Made by a program: the position numbers and the translations under genes. 64,000 nucleotides of DNA from Paenibacillus piscarius (GTDB taxonomy: Bacteria > Bacillota > Bacilli > Paenibacillales > Paenibacillaceae). Of the stretch, positions 25,908 through 34,759 are shown in pieces. The notes under the pieces are model-generated. The model was not told the origin of the DNA and made no database searches. It saw nothing but the letters and a program-made list of their open reading frames with translations. The first letter of the stretch is position 1; every line of letters begins with the position of its first letter. The stretch lies in NCBI RefSeq assembly GCF_022234545.1, contig NZ_JAIEUI010000004.1, positions 186,001-250,000 on the forward strand, read 5' to 3'.

Positions 25908-26603
25908 CTAAGCCATAGCAGCCGCGCCGCTCTCCAGCGAAGCCTTCCAGGTACGCAGCATCTCCAGATCCTTCGGCAGGAATTCCTCCAGCATGTGGCT
26001 CAGTCCCAGATACAGCGGACTGTCTGTGGCTGCGTTCAGGCGCTGGCAGAACTGCGGCGTCCACTTCAGCAGATGCTCTTCCAGGAACCGCTCCTGGATC
26101 TCAAGCAGCTCCATAGCGCTGCGGATGGAGAAGCTGTTGTACAGCATCCGTTCATGCAGCACCGCCATGAATTCCAGTTCAATGGCGATGTGGTCGTCAG
26201 CTTCGCCGCTGCACTTCTTGAAGACAATACCTGCCGATGCATACACATCGGAGAGGACGTTGCAGAACCCTTCTTCACGGCCGAGCTGCGCCGCTTCACG
26301 GGCCAGCACAGAGCTGACCGCACGCTCGTTCATCAGCCGCTTATATTCAAGCTTCTCTTTCTCGCAGATCGCCGGAAGCGTAGACGGCTCCTGACTGCAG
26401 AGGTAACGCTTCAGCTCACGTCCCCCCTCGGTCATCTCCGCAGCAATACTCATCTCACGGTTACGGCTCCACTGGGCGACCAGTGAGAGCGACGGCTTTC
26501 TTCCGAAGAAGTCCACCAGCAGCTGATATATTAATCCCCGACTCTCCAGCCAGCGGCTGCAAGCCTCCGGCACAACAAGCGATGGAACAGTTGATATCGT
26601 CAT
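25908..26603 (-). CDS. TorD/DmsD-family molybdoenzyme chaperone
   Basis: All-helical cytosolic chaperone family that binds leader peptides of molybdenum enzymes and helps cofactor insertion. The features seen are length (231 residues), near-complete helical composition, and the family-like C-terminal half with EFMAVLHERMLYN, LEIQERFLEEHLLKWTPQFCQRL and YLGLSHMLEEFL. ATG start with GGAGG nine bases upstream. It is divergent from moaA, which makes molybdopterin, a sensible pairing. No molybdoenzyme lies in this window, so the client is unknown. Confidence 0.8.
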   Translation of the reverse strand: MTISTVPSLVVPEACSRWLESRGLIYQLLVDFFGRKPSLSLVAQWSRNREMSIAAEMTEGGRELKRYLCSQEPSTLPAICEKEKLEYKRLMNERAVSSVLAREAAQLGREEGFCNVLSDVYASAGIVFKKCSGEADDHIAIELEFMAVLHERMLYNSFSIRSAMELLEIQERFLEEHLLKWTPQFCQRLNAATDSPLYLGLSHMLEEFLPKDLEMLRTWKASLESGAAAMA

Positions 26604-26946
26604 TTTGCAAATCCTCCCTACTTAGTTTGCCGGATGCCGGGGAATTTGGGATTACCTCCTGGGCCTTCCGGTATCATAGCTGTGCTCTTCGCAAAAGTGA
26701 AAGTATCTAAAGTTTGAATCTTCCGCAATTAAATTATATCGAAAATGTTAAACGCTTTCGGTGAGCATTCTATGACCATTCCCAGGAATTGTCGCACTTT
26801 TGTCATAATTAGGCTACGCCGTGCCGCTTCTGTCCCCCTATGATTTAGATTGTCTGCCTGACCGATTCCGCTCAATCTTGTACGTTGACGCAACAGATTG
26901 CTTTCTTTAAAATTTAAACTAACATGAACAGGGAAGGAGCAACGAT
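26604..26946. other. divergent promoter region between the torD gene and moaA
   Basis: 343 bp without a gene. It carries ribosome binding sites for both divergent genes (GGAGG for the torD gene, GGAAGGAG for moaA) and AT-rich stretches around 26715-26760 and 26905-26925 that could hold promoters. No convincing riboswitch or Fnr-type palindrome was found; GGTGA-N6-TATGA near 26760 is too weak. Confidence 0.4.
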
Positions 26947-27948
26947 ATGGAGCCGCTGACTGACCCTTTTGGACGCATACATGACTACATCCGCATATCG
27001 GTGACCGACCGCTGTAACCTGCGCTGTATTTATTGTATGCCTGCCGAAGGAATGGAATTCCAGCCGCAGGACGAGATTATGAGCTATGAAGAGATTGCTG
27101 CCGTAGTCGCCTCCCTTGCCCCGCTGGGCCTGCGGAAGGTGCGCCTGACCGGGGGCGAGCCGCTGGTGCGTAAGGACCTGGAGAAGCTGGTAGCGATGAT
27201 CTCCGCCATTCCCGGCATTGACGATATATCATTAACAACCAACGGCCTGATGCTTCCGAATAAGGCTGCTGTCCTGAAGCAAGCCGGACTGTCGCGGGTG
27301 AACATCAGCCTGGATTCACTGCGGCCGGAACGCTTCTCCATGATTACCCGCGGCGGCGATGTAGGCAAGGTGCTGAAGGGTATTGAGGCCGCCGAAGCAG
27401 CCGGATTATCACCGATTAAGCTGAATGTCGTGCTGATGAAGGGCATTAATGATGACGAGATTCAGGACTTCATTGCATTGACGCTAAACAGCCCGCTGAA
27501 TGTCCGATTCATCGAATATATGCCGATTGGCAGCGCCAGCGACGCCTGGCGGCAGACCTATCTTCCGCTGGAGACGGTAGTCGAGGCCTGCCGGGAAGCG
27601 GGCTGGACTACTGAGGAAGCAGACCTGCCTGCGGGGAACGGTCCCTCCCAGAACCGCCGTGTGACCGGGGCCAAAGGAACCTTCGGGCTGATCCACCCGG
27701 TCAGCGAGCACTTCTGCGATAACTGTAACCGCCTGCGCCTCACCGCTGACGGTCACATCAAAGCCTGCCTGTACTGGCAGGATGAATACCATGTGCGCCC
27801 GCTGACCGGTGATCCTGCGGCCGTCCAGGCCTTGTTCCGTCAGGCGCTTGGCAACAAGCCGCATAATCATGAGATGGCGCTGGCCCTGGAGCGCAAAGCG
27901 CAGAGCCACACGCCCACAGCCCGCCGGATGTCGCAGATCGGGGGATAG
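26947..27948 (+). CDS. moaA: GTP 3',8-cyclase (molybdenum cofactor synthesis)
   Basis: Radical SAM enzyme converting GTP to the cyclic intermediate of molybdopterin synthesis. The N-terminal [4Fe-4S] motif is CNLRCIYC (C23, C27, C30). The C-terminal cluster cysteines appear in FCDNCNRLR and HIKACLYW (about C256, C259, C273). The protein ends in the double glycine (QIGG) needed for activity. 333 residues, ATG start with GGAAGGAG eight bases upstream. No other moa or moe genes are nearby; the divergent torD gene is the only related neighbour. Confidence 0.97.
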   Translation: MEPLTDPFGRIHDYIRISVTDRCNLRCIYCMPAEGMEFQPQDEIMSYEEIAAVVASLAPLGLRKVRLTGGEPLVRKDLEKLVAMISAIPGIDDISLTTNGLMLPNKAAVLKQAGLSRVNISLDSLRPERFSMITRGGDVGKVLKGIEAAEAAGLSPIKLNVVLMKGINDDEIQDFIALTLNSPLNVRFIEYMPIGSASDAWRQTYLPLETVVEACREAGWTTEEADLPAGNGPSQNRRVTGAKGTFGLIHPVSEHFCDNCNRLRLTADGHIKACLYWQDEYHVRPLTGDPAAVQALFRQALGNKPHNHEMALALERKAQSHTPTARRMSQIGG

Positions 27949-27967
27949 GCTGCTCCGCCAGCCAAAT

Positions 27968-28003
27968 GAAACAGGCCCATGAACTTGTTCATGGGCCTGT
28001 TTC
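27968..28003. terminator. bidirectional terminator between moaA and the copper-amine-oxidase-N-domain gene
   Basis: 17-bp perfect stem GAAACAGGCCCATGAAC / GTTCATGGGCCTGTTTC with a two-base gap, between two convergent genes. Confidence 0.92.
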
Positions 28004-28014
28004 TATTCCGGATT

Positions 28015-28941
28015 TTAACCTTCCTCAGGAATGTCCACGATAATGTAATTATCCTTCAGCTTCGTTGGCGGCACCTCAGCATCTTGAAGCACCACCTCAT
28101 TCCAATTCCCCTTATGGATTAAGCCATAACCGGTGGAAGTAATATGAGGCATCCAGCGGAAGCTGGCGAAGGTGGTATCTTTGAAGCTGGGCAAAGTGCC
28201 GTTCTCTTTAACGAAGGAGCGGTTAATGAAATATAGCTTGTCCTGCGCAGCAGCCGTTCCGCCTATGACGGCCTGCCACTTCAAATACGCAGTATTTTTC
28301 GTTAATTGATAGTAGCGGACTACATTATTGTTAACCTCAATGAACTGGTCCTTAGCCTTTGCGGGAAAATAATATTGCAGGCTGGCTGTCTCTACAACAG
28401 GCTCGAAATTTTCCGTCAATTGAGAAGCTCTGGGAAGATTAATGGCAGCATTTCTGGCTGTGCTTAATGAACTGCTGTTGGCATCTGCCAGCAATTGGGC
28501 GCTTGGCTTAGATACAAAGGCGGTCTGAAGATTTGAATTCCATACCACCGAACCATCCAGAGCTTCGGCTACAAAACGCAAAGGGACCATGGTTTTCCCC
28601 TTATGAATGAAGGGCGCGGTGCTTAAGGTAACGGCAGCTCCATTTTTACGGGCAGCCTTATTGCCTATGGTCAACTGCAGGCTGGTATCTTTCCCCTTCA
28701 CGGTCACTTGCTTGGCCGTATTGTTCCAGGCGAACGTCAGGTCACCCAGACTGCTGAGTGAAGTTAAGCTGAGAAATACCTGATTATTCCGGTTAAGGAT
28801 ATCCGCTGCCTCTAATGAATTGTTATTCACTACAACCTGAGTCCCCGCCAGTGTGCGTTCTGCCGCATTTGCCTCATGCGCTGACGTCCCCAAGAGTGAA
28901 GAGAACAGCAGTGTCAGAGAGAATAAGAGCCTTTTTTTCAT
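28015..28941 (-). CDS. secreted protein with copper-amine-oxidase N-terminal domain
   Basis: Exported protein of unknown function. Signal peptide KKRLLFSLTLLFSSLLGTSAHEANA, then a copper-amine-oxidase-like N-terminal domain (about residues 30-145) with the typical NNQVFLSLTSL, TLSTAPFIHKGKTMVPLRFVAEALDGSVVW pattern. The last 160 residues are an unrecognised domain. Such domains are common in Paenibacillus secreted proteins and do not imply oxidase activity. ATG start with AGGAGG at a suitable distance. Confidence 0.82.
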   Translation of the reverse strand: MKKRLLFSLTLLFSSLLGTSAHEANAAERTLAGTQVVVNNNSLEAADILNRNNQVFLSLTSLSSLGDLTFAWNNTAKQVTVKGKDTSLQLTIGNKAARKNGAAVTLSTAPFIHKGKTMVPLRFVAEALDGSVVWNSNLQTAFVSKPSAQLLADANSSSLSTARNAAINLPRASQLTENFEPVVETASLQYYFPAKAKDQFIEVNNNVVRYYQLTKNTAYLKWQAVIGGTAAAQDKLYFINRSFVKENGTLPSFKDTTFASFRWMPHITSTGYGLIHKGNWNEVVLQDAEVPPTKLKDNYIIVDIPEEG

Positions 28942-29088
28942 CTGTTGAACCTCCTAAATTTTTCATAACCTAATAGAATAGACGCTTTAATAGCTGTAAG
29001 GTTACGCTGAAGAAATCTTCCAAACAGCAAAAAGACCTGAGAAAGCTGCTCCAGGCCCTAAAAATTGTGCAGGTATAATGACCTTGCT

Positions 29089-30411
29089 TCAACCCGGCTT
29101 CGGCATATCCGAAATCGCAATCTCAAAATCAACGGATATCGTCCCCCGGATCACATTCTCCGTGCAATCGATTTGGGCAGACAGATCTACGCTTTGCATA
29201 GAAATTTCATCACCTTTGTAGCGTTTGCGGGACAGATAATAGGTCGCCAGCTCGCTGCGGAACTGGTTATGGTTTTTTTTGAGGATCAGCCGGTCATACT
29301 CACCAAAGACACTGTAAATGGTGCGGTAAGGAATATAATCTGCAAATCTCTGTATCACATGATCCACATTCCAGTTGTATTGGTTTGCTAATTGGACGAT
29401 CTTGAATAATGCTGTGAAAATCTCATTCTCCTGGGTGGAGATGTACTCCACATACTCATCTAGCACATCATACTGACCATCCATTAACCGGTAGAGATAG
29501 TTATTGGCTATTCCCCACTCCGTATACTGTGCTGTGATCTGCTTTGCTTCCTCGGTATCTTCCCGTATCCAGCTATGATCCATATACAATGGTATGATCT
29601 CTAATGCAGTTTTATAGTCGCCAATCCCCTCCTGGGTGCTGGATCGAAGAAGATGGGCGTGTAAAATATATGCGTATAGCGGCATCTTTTTAAATCTCTG
29701 ACTGTTGTATGTCCGGTCTGATTCTCCATAAAGATCATAATGAACGGATGACACTCGGAGCAGTTCTTCGACAAACTCAGATACCTTGTCCCATTTCTGA
29801 AGTGCAATATAGGTATCTGCCAACTGCTTCAACGCCTCCAACTGATGAACTTCATCCAACTTGTCCACATAATTCTCCAATAGTGTGGCTGCAATTAAAT
29901 TCTTCTGCGGATCATCCCCCAGGTTCATCATGAACAGCCTGTATTGACAGAGTGCCAGACGTTCAGAGTGCTGATATTTCTCGCTGGCCCCCACATTCTC
30001 GTAGATTAATGCTGCGGCCGGCCAGTTCTGTTGTTCATATAGCTCCTCAGCGACCTCAAACAGCAGCGGTGCATACAGCAGATTATCCAATAAAGTCTGC
30101 ACCACCCGCTCGATGCAATCCAGACGCGATAATGCCGCGCATTGCAGCAGGAACGGCCGTAAACGACGCCAGGTTGGCGCCGTATCAAATAGACATTCAT
30201 CCACATATTTACTGTAAAAGTAATCCTCCGGCAGTCCCATCCCCCGCGTAACACGAGTTAGGTGATTCATCGCCAGCGCCTGCTGCCCCTTCATCACCCG
30301 GCTGAGTGTGCCGGAATGAATGCCGCAAGCCACCGCAAACTGATGAACAGACAGCTTATGTCTGGTAAGATAGGCTGTGATTTCGTCCCGGATTTTGACC
30401 ACATGCTCCAT
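29089..30411 (-). CDS. AloR-like RRNPP-type peptide receptor 1 (XRE-HTH plus TPR)
   Basis: Predicted cytosolic transcription regulator. An XRE-type helix-turn-helix lies at the N-terminus (SVHQFAVACGIHSGTLSRVMKGQQAL). A long helical region follows with TPR-like pairs (AAALIYENVGASEKYQHSERLALCQYRLF, ALKQLADTYIALQKWDKV). This is the layout of RRNPP receptors (Rap, PlcR, AimR), and especially of the AloR family known from Paenibacillus. It is very similar to the next gene over its whole length, a recent duplication. ATG at 30411 with AAGGTGG upstream. No propeptide gene follows it, so it is an orphan or shares a peptide. Confidence 0.82.
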   Translation of the reverse strand: MEHVVKIRDEITAYLTRHKLSVHQFAVACGIHSGTLSRVMKGQQALAMNHLTRVTRGMGLPEDYFYSKYVDECLFDTAPTWRRLRPFLLQCAALSRLDCIERVVQTLLDNLLYAPLLFEVAEELYEQQNWPAAALIYENVGASEKYQHSERLALCQYRLFMMNLGDDPQKNLIAATLLENYVDKLDEVHQLEALKQLADTYIALQKWDKVSEFVEELLRVSSVHYDLYGESDRTYNSQRFKKMPLYAYILHAHLLRSSTQEGIGDYKTALEIIPLYMDHSWIREDTEEAKQITAQYTEWGIANNYLYRLMDGQYDVLDEYVEYISTQENEIFTALFKIVQLANQYNWNVDHVIQRFADYIPYRTIYSVFGEYDRLILKKNHNQFRSELATYYLSRKRYKGDEISMQSVDLSAQIDCTENVIRGTISVDFEIAISDMPKPG

Positions 30412-30476
30412 AGTATTTACCACCTTCTCAGCACCGCTATAAGGTTCTCTATGTGTGTTATGCCCAAGATGTAATC

Positions 30477-31799
30477 TTACTCTGACTTCGGAATATCCGA
30501 AATCGCAATCTCAAAATCAACGGATATCGTCCCCCGGATCACATTATGCTCGCTGTCCATTTGGGCAGACAGATCTACGCTTTGCATGGACACCTCATCA
30601 CCTTTGTACTGGTTGCGGGATAGATAGTAGGTTGCGAGTTCGCTGCGGAATTGATCATGGTTATTTTTAAGAACAAGGGGGTCATACTCACCAAAGACAC
30701 TATAGATTGTACGGTAAGGAATATAATCGGTAAACCTCTGTATCACATGATCCACGTTCCACTTGTATTGATTTGCCATTTGAACAATCTTGAATAATGC
30801 GGTAAAAATCTCATTCTCCCGGGTGGAAATGTACTCCACATACTCATCTAGCACATCAAACTGGCCATCCATTAGCCGGTAGAGATAGGTATTCGCCGTT
30901 CCCCATTCCTGAAATTGGTTAATGGCCCGCTGCGCCTCCTCATCATCCTCTACGATCCAGCTGCCATCCATATATAGAGGAATGATCTCCAGAGCAGACT
31001 TATAATCTCCACAATGCTCATGTACAAGGGAACGGAGAAGCTGGGCATACAAAATGTAGACGTAAAGCGGCCTTGTTATTACCGTCCCTCCTCTGTATAC
31101 ATGATCTGATCCTTTATGGAGTTCATATTGCATGGAGGCCAGCCGCAGTAATTCTTCCGCCAGTTCAGCAACCTTGTCCCATCTCTGAAGTGAGCTGTAG
31201 GTATTCGCCAATTCCTTCAAAGCATCTAATTGATGGAATTCATCCAATTTATCGATATAGTGCTCGAACAATGTGGCTGCGATTAGATTCTTCTGGAGAT
31301 CATCCCCCCGGTTAATCAGGAACAGCCGGTATTGGCAGAGTGCCAGACGCTCAGAATGCTGATATTTCTCACTGGCTCCCACATTCTCGTAAATTAATGC
31401 CGCCGCTTGCCACTGCTTCTGCTCAAATAACTCCTCAGCCACCTCGAACAGCAGCGGCGCATACAGCAGATTATCCAGCAGATTCTGTACGATACGTTCA
31501 ATACAATCCAGACGCAGCAGGACGGCACACTGCAGTAAGAACGGCCGTATACGCCGCCAGGTTGGGGCCGAATCGTATAGACATTCATCCACATACTTGC
31601 TATAAAAATAATCGTCAGGCAGCCCCATTCCCTGCGTAACACGGGTCAGATGATTCATCGCCAGGGCCTGCTGGCCCTTCATCACCCGGCTGAGTGTGCC
31701 GGAATGGATGCCGCTGTTGATGGCAAACTGATTGATGGACAGGTTATGCTGTATAAGATATGCTGCGATTTCGTCCCGGATTTTGACTGTATGCTCCAA
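30477..31799 (-). CDS. AloR-like RRNPP-type peptide receptor 2 (XRE-HTH plus TPR)
   Basis: Close paralogue of receptor 1: the DNA-binding segment (HSGTLSRVMKGQQALAMNHLTRVT) and the C-terminal 100 residues are almost identical, while the middle (about residues 215-290) differs more. The start is taken as TTG at 31799, aligned with the ATG of receptor 1 and preceded by AAAGGTGG. It lies 66 bp upstream of receptor 1, probably in one transcript, and 85 bp after the Spo0E-type gene. No peptide gene is visible beside it. In RRNPP proteins the variable middle would be where peptide specificity changes, an inference. Confidence 0.82.
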   Translation of the reverse strand: MEHTVKIRDEIAAYLIQHNLSINQFAINSGIHSGTLSRVMKGQQALAMNHLTRVTQGMGLPDDYFYSKYVDECLYDSAPTWRRIRPFLLQCAVLLRLDCIERIVQNLLDNLLYAPLLFEVAEELFEQKQWQAAALIYENVGASEKYQHSERLALCQYRLFLINRGDDLQKNLIAATLFEHYIDKLDEFHQLDALKELANTYSSLQRWDKVAELAEELLRLASMQYELHKGSDHVYRGGTVITRPLYVYILYAQLLRSLVHEHCGDYKSALEIIPLYMDGSWIVEDDEEAQRAINQFQEWGTANTYLYRLMDGQFDVLDEYVEYISTRENEIFTALFKIVQMANQYKWNVDHVIQRFTDYIPYRTIYSVFGEYDPLVLKNNHDQFRSELATYYLSRNQYKGDEVSMQSVDLSAQMDSEHNVIRGTISVDFEIAISDIPKSE

Positions 31800-31884
31800 A
31801 TTCTCTACCACCTTTATACACGCTGATCCATAGGACCTGACATCACGCTAACTGATAATTCCGCTTAATTTAATAGAAATGCTG

Positions 31885-32064
31885 CTATGCAGGCGGCCTC
31901 TTCTTCATCCGGTAGGCTTGGTCGTAGGCATTGAGCAATTCATCCAGCACTACGGATTGCCGCAGCACTTCAGGATGGGCTAAACCGCCATATTGAATAT
32001 GTAATTTGTGAAGCTTACTTCGGGCTTGCTCAATACGAATTCTGACGTTTGCCGGACTAGACAT
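31885..32064 (-). CDS. Spo0E-family aspartyl-phosphate phosphatase
   Basis: Small protein (59 residues) not expected from long-frame searches. It matches the Spo0E pattern: a first helix VRIRIEQARSKLHKLH, a turn with HPEVLRQS, and the signature-like SVVLDELLNAY, where family members show SQ-LD-LI--Y. Family members dephosphorylate Spo0A-P and delay sporulation. ATG at 32064 with GGAGGCGG nine bases upstream. It lies between the two halves of the receptor cluster, upstream of receptors 2 and 1 with no terminator between, so it may be co-transcribed and under peptide control. Confidence 0.78.
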   Translation of the reverse strand: MSSPANVRIRIEQARSKLHKLHIQYGGLAHPEVLRQSVVLDELLNAYDQAYRMKKRPPA

Positions 32065-32185
32065 GGGAATCCCGCCTCCTTATGCAACATTATAGATTTT
32101 TATGTAAAACTATAAAATATTGGGCCGATTGCATTATCTGTTAAAGTGAATATATTGAACTAACTATGTCAGAATAAAGTTGGTC

Positions 32186-32217
32186 GAAAAAAAGACGCCC
32201 CTGCTAACAGGGACGTC
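32186..32217 (-). terminator. terminator after the aloR-aloP pair
   Basis: Stem GACGCCCCTG / CAGGGACGTC (32194-32203 with 32208-32217, one mismatch) followed on the minus strand by seven Ts. Confidence 0.88.
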
Positions 32218-32274
32218 CCGAGATAATCGTGATTATTAATCATCAATGCTATACATAAGACTTAACTGACGTAA

Positions 32275-32418
32275 TCAGTCGCCTGCACCATGCGACATAG
32301 TTTGAAGTATCGATTGACTGATAGTAGTTCCAGAATTAACATTCCCTAATGGCAAGATGATTAGTGCAACTAAACTACACGACGCTAAAAGAATAATGAG
32401 CTTTCTTTTCACTTGCAT
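32275..32418 (-). CDS. AloP-like secreted quorum-sensing propeptide
   Basis: A 47-residue reading frame overlapping the last 44 bp of the aloR3 gene in another frame. It has a basic N-terminus (MQVKRK), a hydrophobic export segment (LIILLASCSLVALIILPL), a polar linker, and the C-terminus LQTMSHGAGD. This is the layout of Phr/AimP/AloP propeptides, which are exported, cut, and re-imported as short C-terminal peptides. As I recall, a Paenibacillus polymyxa AloP matures to SHGRGG, so SHGAGD is the likely mature signal. ATG at 32418 with AAGGG seven bases upstream; GTG at 32412 is an alternative. A strong terminator follows. Confidence 0.82.
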   Translation of the reverse strand: MQVKRKLIILLASCSLVALIILPLGNVNSGTTISQSILQTMSHGAGD

Positions 32419-33769
32419 CCGTCACCCTTCTAATTATAAGTCTATACTCTTCTTTTTCGTGCTCTTCCGCCTCATGACGATACTGCTCAAATAAATCGAC
32501 ACATCTCATTACAATAGTTTCACTATTCAATTTAACAGATGATTCTAAACTTAGTAGTATAAGCTTTATACCATTTCTCTGGTTGTTGTGCAGATAATAC
32601 GTGGCCAATTCAACAAGAAATCTAGCATACTGGTCAGCGATAACCTGCTGATTATGAGTACCGAGATCTTTAAGATCAGTTCTGTATGCAACGTATTCGG
32701 AAAATCGATCCAGTACATAATCCACATTCCAACTATAACGGTTAGCTGTTTGAATGATTTTGTATACTGCCATAAAGATCTCACTAGGCCGGCTGGAAAT
32801 GTATTCGACATATTCAGATATTACTTCCTGTTGACCTGCTAATAGCCGATATAGGTATGTATTTGCCTGACCCCATTCTTTAAATTGAGCCATTATTTTC
32901 TGCGATTCCACACCTTTTTCCCTGATCCAGCTTCCATCCGTATATTTTTTTATTAAATGCAATGCAGTATCATAGTCTTCCCATTCCACACATGCACTCG
33001 AACGCATAAGATATGCATATAAAATATAGTAATATACAGGCTGTGTCGACTTATTCTCAGGAAGCTTGGCACGTTTTAAATGATTGAGGTATTCATATTG
33101 AAGGGTAGCAATCCTTAAAAGTTCCTGTGCCAGATCGTCAACTTTGTGCCATTGGCGAAGTGAATAGTATACAACTACCAGTTCCTTCAACGCATCCAAC
33201 TGATCCGCCTCATTCAACCGCGGGATGTAGCTCTCGAACAGGGTAGCCGCGCGCAGGTTCGTGCTCTGGTCGTCGCCAAGGGCGATCTGGAACAGCCGGT
33301 ACTGGCACAGGGCCAGCCGCTCCGAGTACTGGTACTTCTCGCTGGCGCTAACATTCTCATAGAGCAGAGCTGCCGCTGCCCGGTGTCCTTGCTCGAACAA
33401 GCCCTCTGCGACCTCAAACAGCATGGGAACATACGTCAGGTTATCCAGCAGATTCTGCACCAGCAGCTCAATGCAATCCGTGCGGCCCAGCTCTGCACAC
33501 CTTACAATGAACGGACGGAGCCGCCGCCAGGTTGGCGCTGAATAAGAGAAGCATTCATCCACATACATTCTGTAAAAATAGTCCTCACACACCCCCATCC
33601 CCGCAGTAATTAACTCCAGATGGCTCATGGCAATGGGCTGATGGCCATTAATAATCCGGCTCAGTGTCCCGGAATTAATGCCAGACCTTATGGCGAACTG
33701 ATTAATAGACATCCCATGCTGGGTTAAATAATCTGCAAGCTGATCTCGAATCATGGCTGCAGGCTCCAA
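32375..33769 (-). CDS. AloR-like RRNPP-type peptide receptor 3, cognate to the propeptide
   Basis: XRE-HTH (SINQFAIRSGINSGTLSRIINGHQ) plus TPR-like helical repeats, about 464 residues. The N-terminal 200 residues resemble receptors 1 and 2, but the C-terminal half has diverged and is longer, with a Glu/Lys-rich end. Its 3' end overlaps the propeptide gene by 44 bp, as rap-phr pairs do, which makes the two a cognate pair. The start is TTG at 33769, behind GGGAGGTGG and aligned with the starts of the paralogues. A sigma-A-type promoter precedes it. The DNA target and regulon are unknown. Confidence 0.85.
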   Translation of the reverse strand: MEPAAMIRDQLADYLTQHGMSINQFAIRSGINSGTLSRIINGHQPIAMSHLELITAGMGVCEDYFYRMYVDECFSYSAPTWRRLRPFIVRCAELGRTDCIELLVQNLLDNLTYVPMLFEVAEGLFEQGHRAAAALLYENVSASEKYQYSERLALCQYRLFQIALGDDQSTNLRAATLFESYIPRLNEADQLDALKELVVVYYSLRQWHKVDDLAQELLRIATLQYEYLNHLKRAKLPENKSTQPVYYYILYAYLMRSSACVEWEDYDTALHLIKKYTDGSWIREKGVESQKIMAQFKEWGQANTYLYRLLAGQQEVISEYVEYISSRPSEIFMAVYKIIQTANRYSWNVDYVLDRFSEYVAYRTDLKDLGTHNQQVIADQYARFLVELATYYLHNNQRNGIKLILLSLESSVKLNSETIVMRCVDLFEQYRHEAEEHEKEEYRLIIRRVTDASEKKAHYSFSVV

Positions 33770-33821
33770 AGCAATACCACCTCCCACATTCCATAAATTA
33801 GAACATTATGTTTATATCTGT

Positions 33822-33850
33822 ATGGTAGAGGATCGGATTTCAACCGTCAA
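33822..33850 (-). promoter_or_regulatory. probable promoter of the aloR3-aloP pair
   Basis: Minus strand: TTGACG (opposite strand 33845-33850), 17-bp spacer, TACCAT (33822-33827), about 53 bp before the TTG start. Confidence 0.55.
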
Positions 33851-33943
33851 TAGAGAAGCATAAATATACTATGAAGTTGTGAAGAATTAGAAACAGTTTG
33901 GCAACCGGCTTGCCTAATCCTCTGGATTAAGGCTAAATTAGCC

Positions 33944-34555
33944 TCAAAACAGCCGCCATAGCTGAGCTCCCATGTAAATGGCAATGCCCCAGATCAGCAG
34001 TGCGGAAACGGTATTTAGCCCCTGAATGAACTTGCCGGAGGTGCCGTTCCTGCCAACCAGACTTCCGGCGGCGGCCAGTCCCAGGAACCAGAGCCAGGAG
34101 ACAGCTACCGTTGCCGCTGCGAAGGCCAAGCGCACCGTCCCGTCATATTGCAGCGAGCTGGTCCCGATCACGCCTACTGTATCCAGAAGCGCGTGCGGAT
34201 TCAGCAGGGAGACAGATAGCGCATAGAGGATCTGTCCCTTCGGGGAGAGGCGGCCTGACTCGTCCTTCGCCGGAGCGGAGCACCAGATTCTCCAGCCCAT
34301 GAAGGCGAGGAACAGAATGCCCGCCCCATAGATAACGGGCGTGACCCAGCGCAACGATAGAATGACCAGCGAGACGCCGCCGACGGCCGCAGCAATAAGC
34401 AGTGTGTCACAGACCGCTGCCGTCAGCACAACAGGCAGCACACTGCGGAACCTCGTGTGCTGCACCCCTTGATTGAATACGAATATATTCTGCACACCGA
34501 GCGGCAGAATCAGCCCGAAGGCCAGAATGATTCCATGTATAATGGCCTGTACCAT
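33944..34555 (-). CDS. LysE/ArgO-family amino acid exporter
   Basis: Six-TM inner membrane exporter of the LysE superfamily, 203 residues. It has the family start GIILAFGLILPLGVQNIFVFNQG and the conserved SLLNPHALLDTVGVIG (NPHxxxD) motif. ATG with GGAGGGG eight bases upstream. It is divergent from the MocR-type regulator, a pairing often seen where a regulator controls an adjacent transporter. The substrate (probably arginine or lysine) is inferred from the family. Confidence 0.88.
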   Translation of the reverse strand: MVQAIIHGIILAFGLILPLGVQNIFVFNQGVQHTRFRSVLPVVLTAAVCDTLLIAAAVGGVSLVILSLRWVTPVIYGAGILFLAFMGWRIWCSAPAKDESGRLSPKGQILYALSVSLLNPHALLDTVGVIGTSSLQYDGTVRLAFAAATVAVSWLWFLGLAAAGSLVGRNGTSGKFIQGLNTVSALLIWGIAIYMGAQLWRLF

Positions 34556-34759
34556 CTTGCATCCCCTCCATGTAGCTTGCGGTACTGCCGGAGGACAAGC
34601 TGCACAGTCGTCTCTCCAGTTACAGCAGCCTTCTGATCGTACCGCGCAGCTGCAGAGACGTAACCATCCAAGTTAAGAGTAGCACCCCAACCAAGATGAA
34701 TAACCAAGAGAAACCATGGTACACTGAAGCCAAGACATTACACCGAAGGAGCATATTCC

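Noticed and set aside
26604..26946. Fnr-type box or molybdenum-cofactor riboswitch upstream of moaA
   Set aside because: Only GGTGA-N6-TATGA was found, which is too weak, and no conserved riboswitch core could be recognised by eye.
29030..29088. Propeptide gene for receptor 1
   Set aside because: All frames after the receptor 1 stop were read; none gives a basic-hydrophobic export segment. The best candidate frame (TTG near 29093) is rich in aromatic and cysteine residues and not signal-like.
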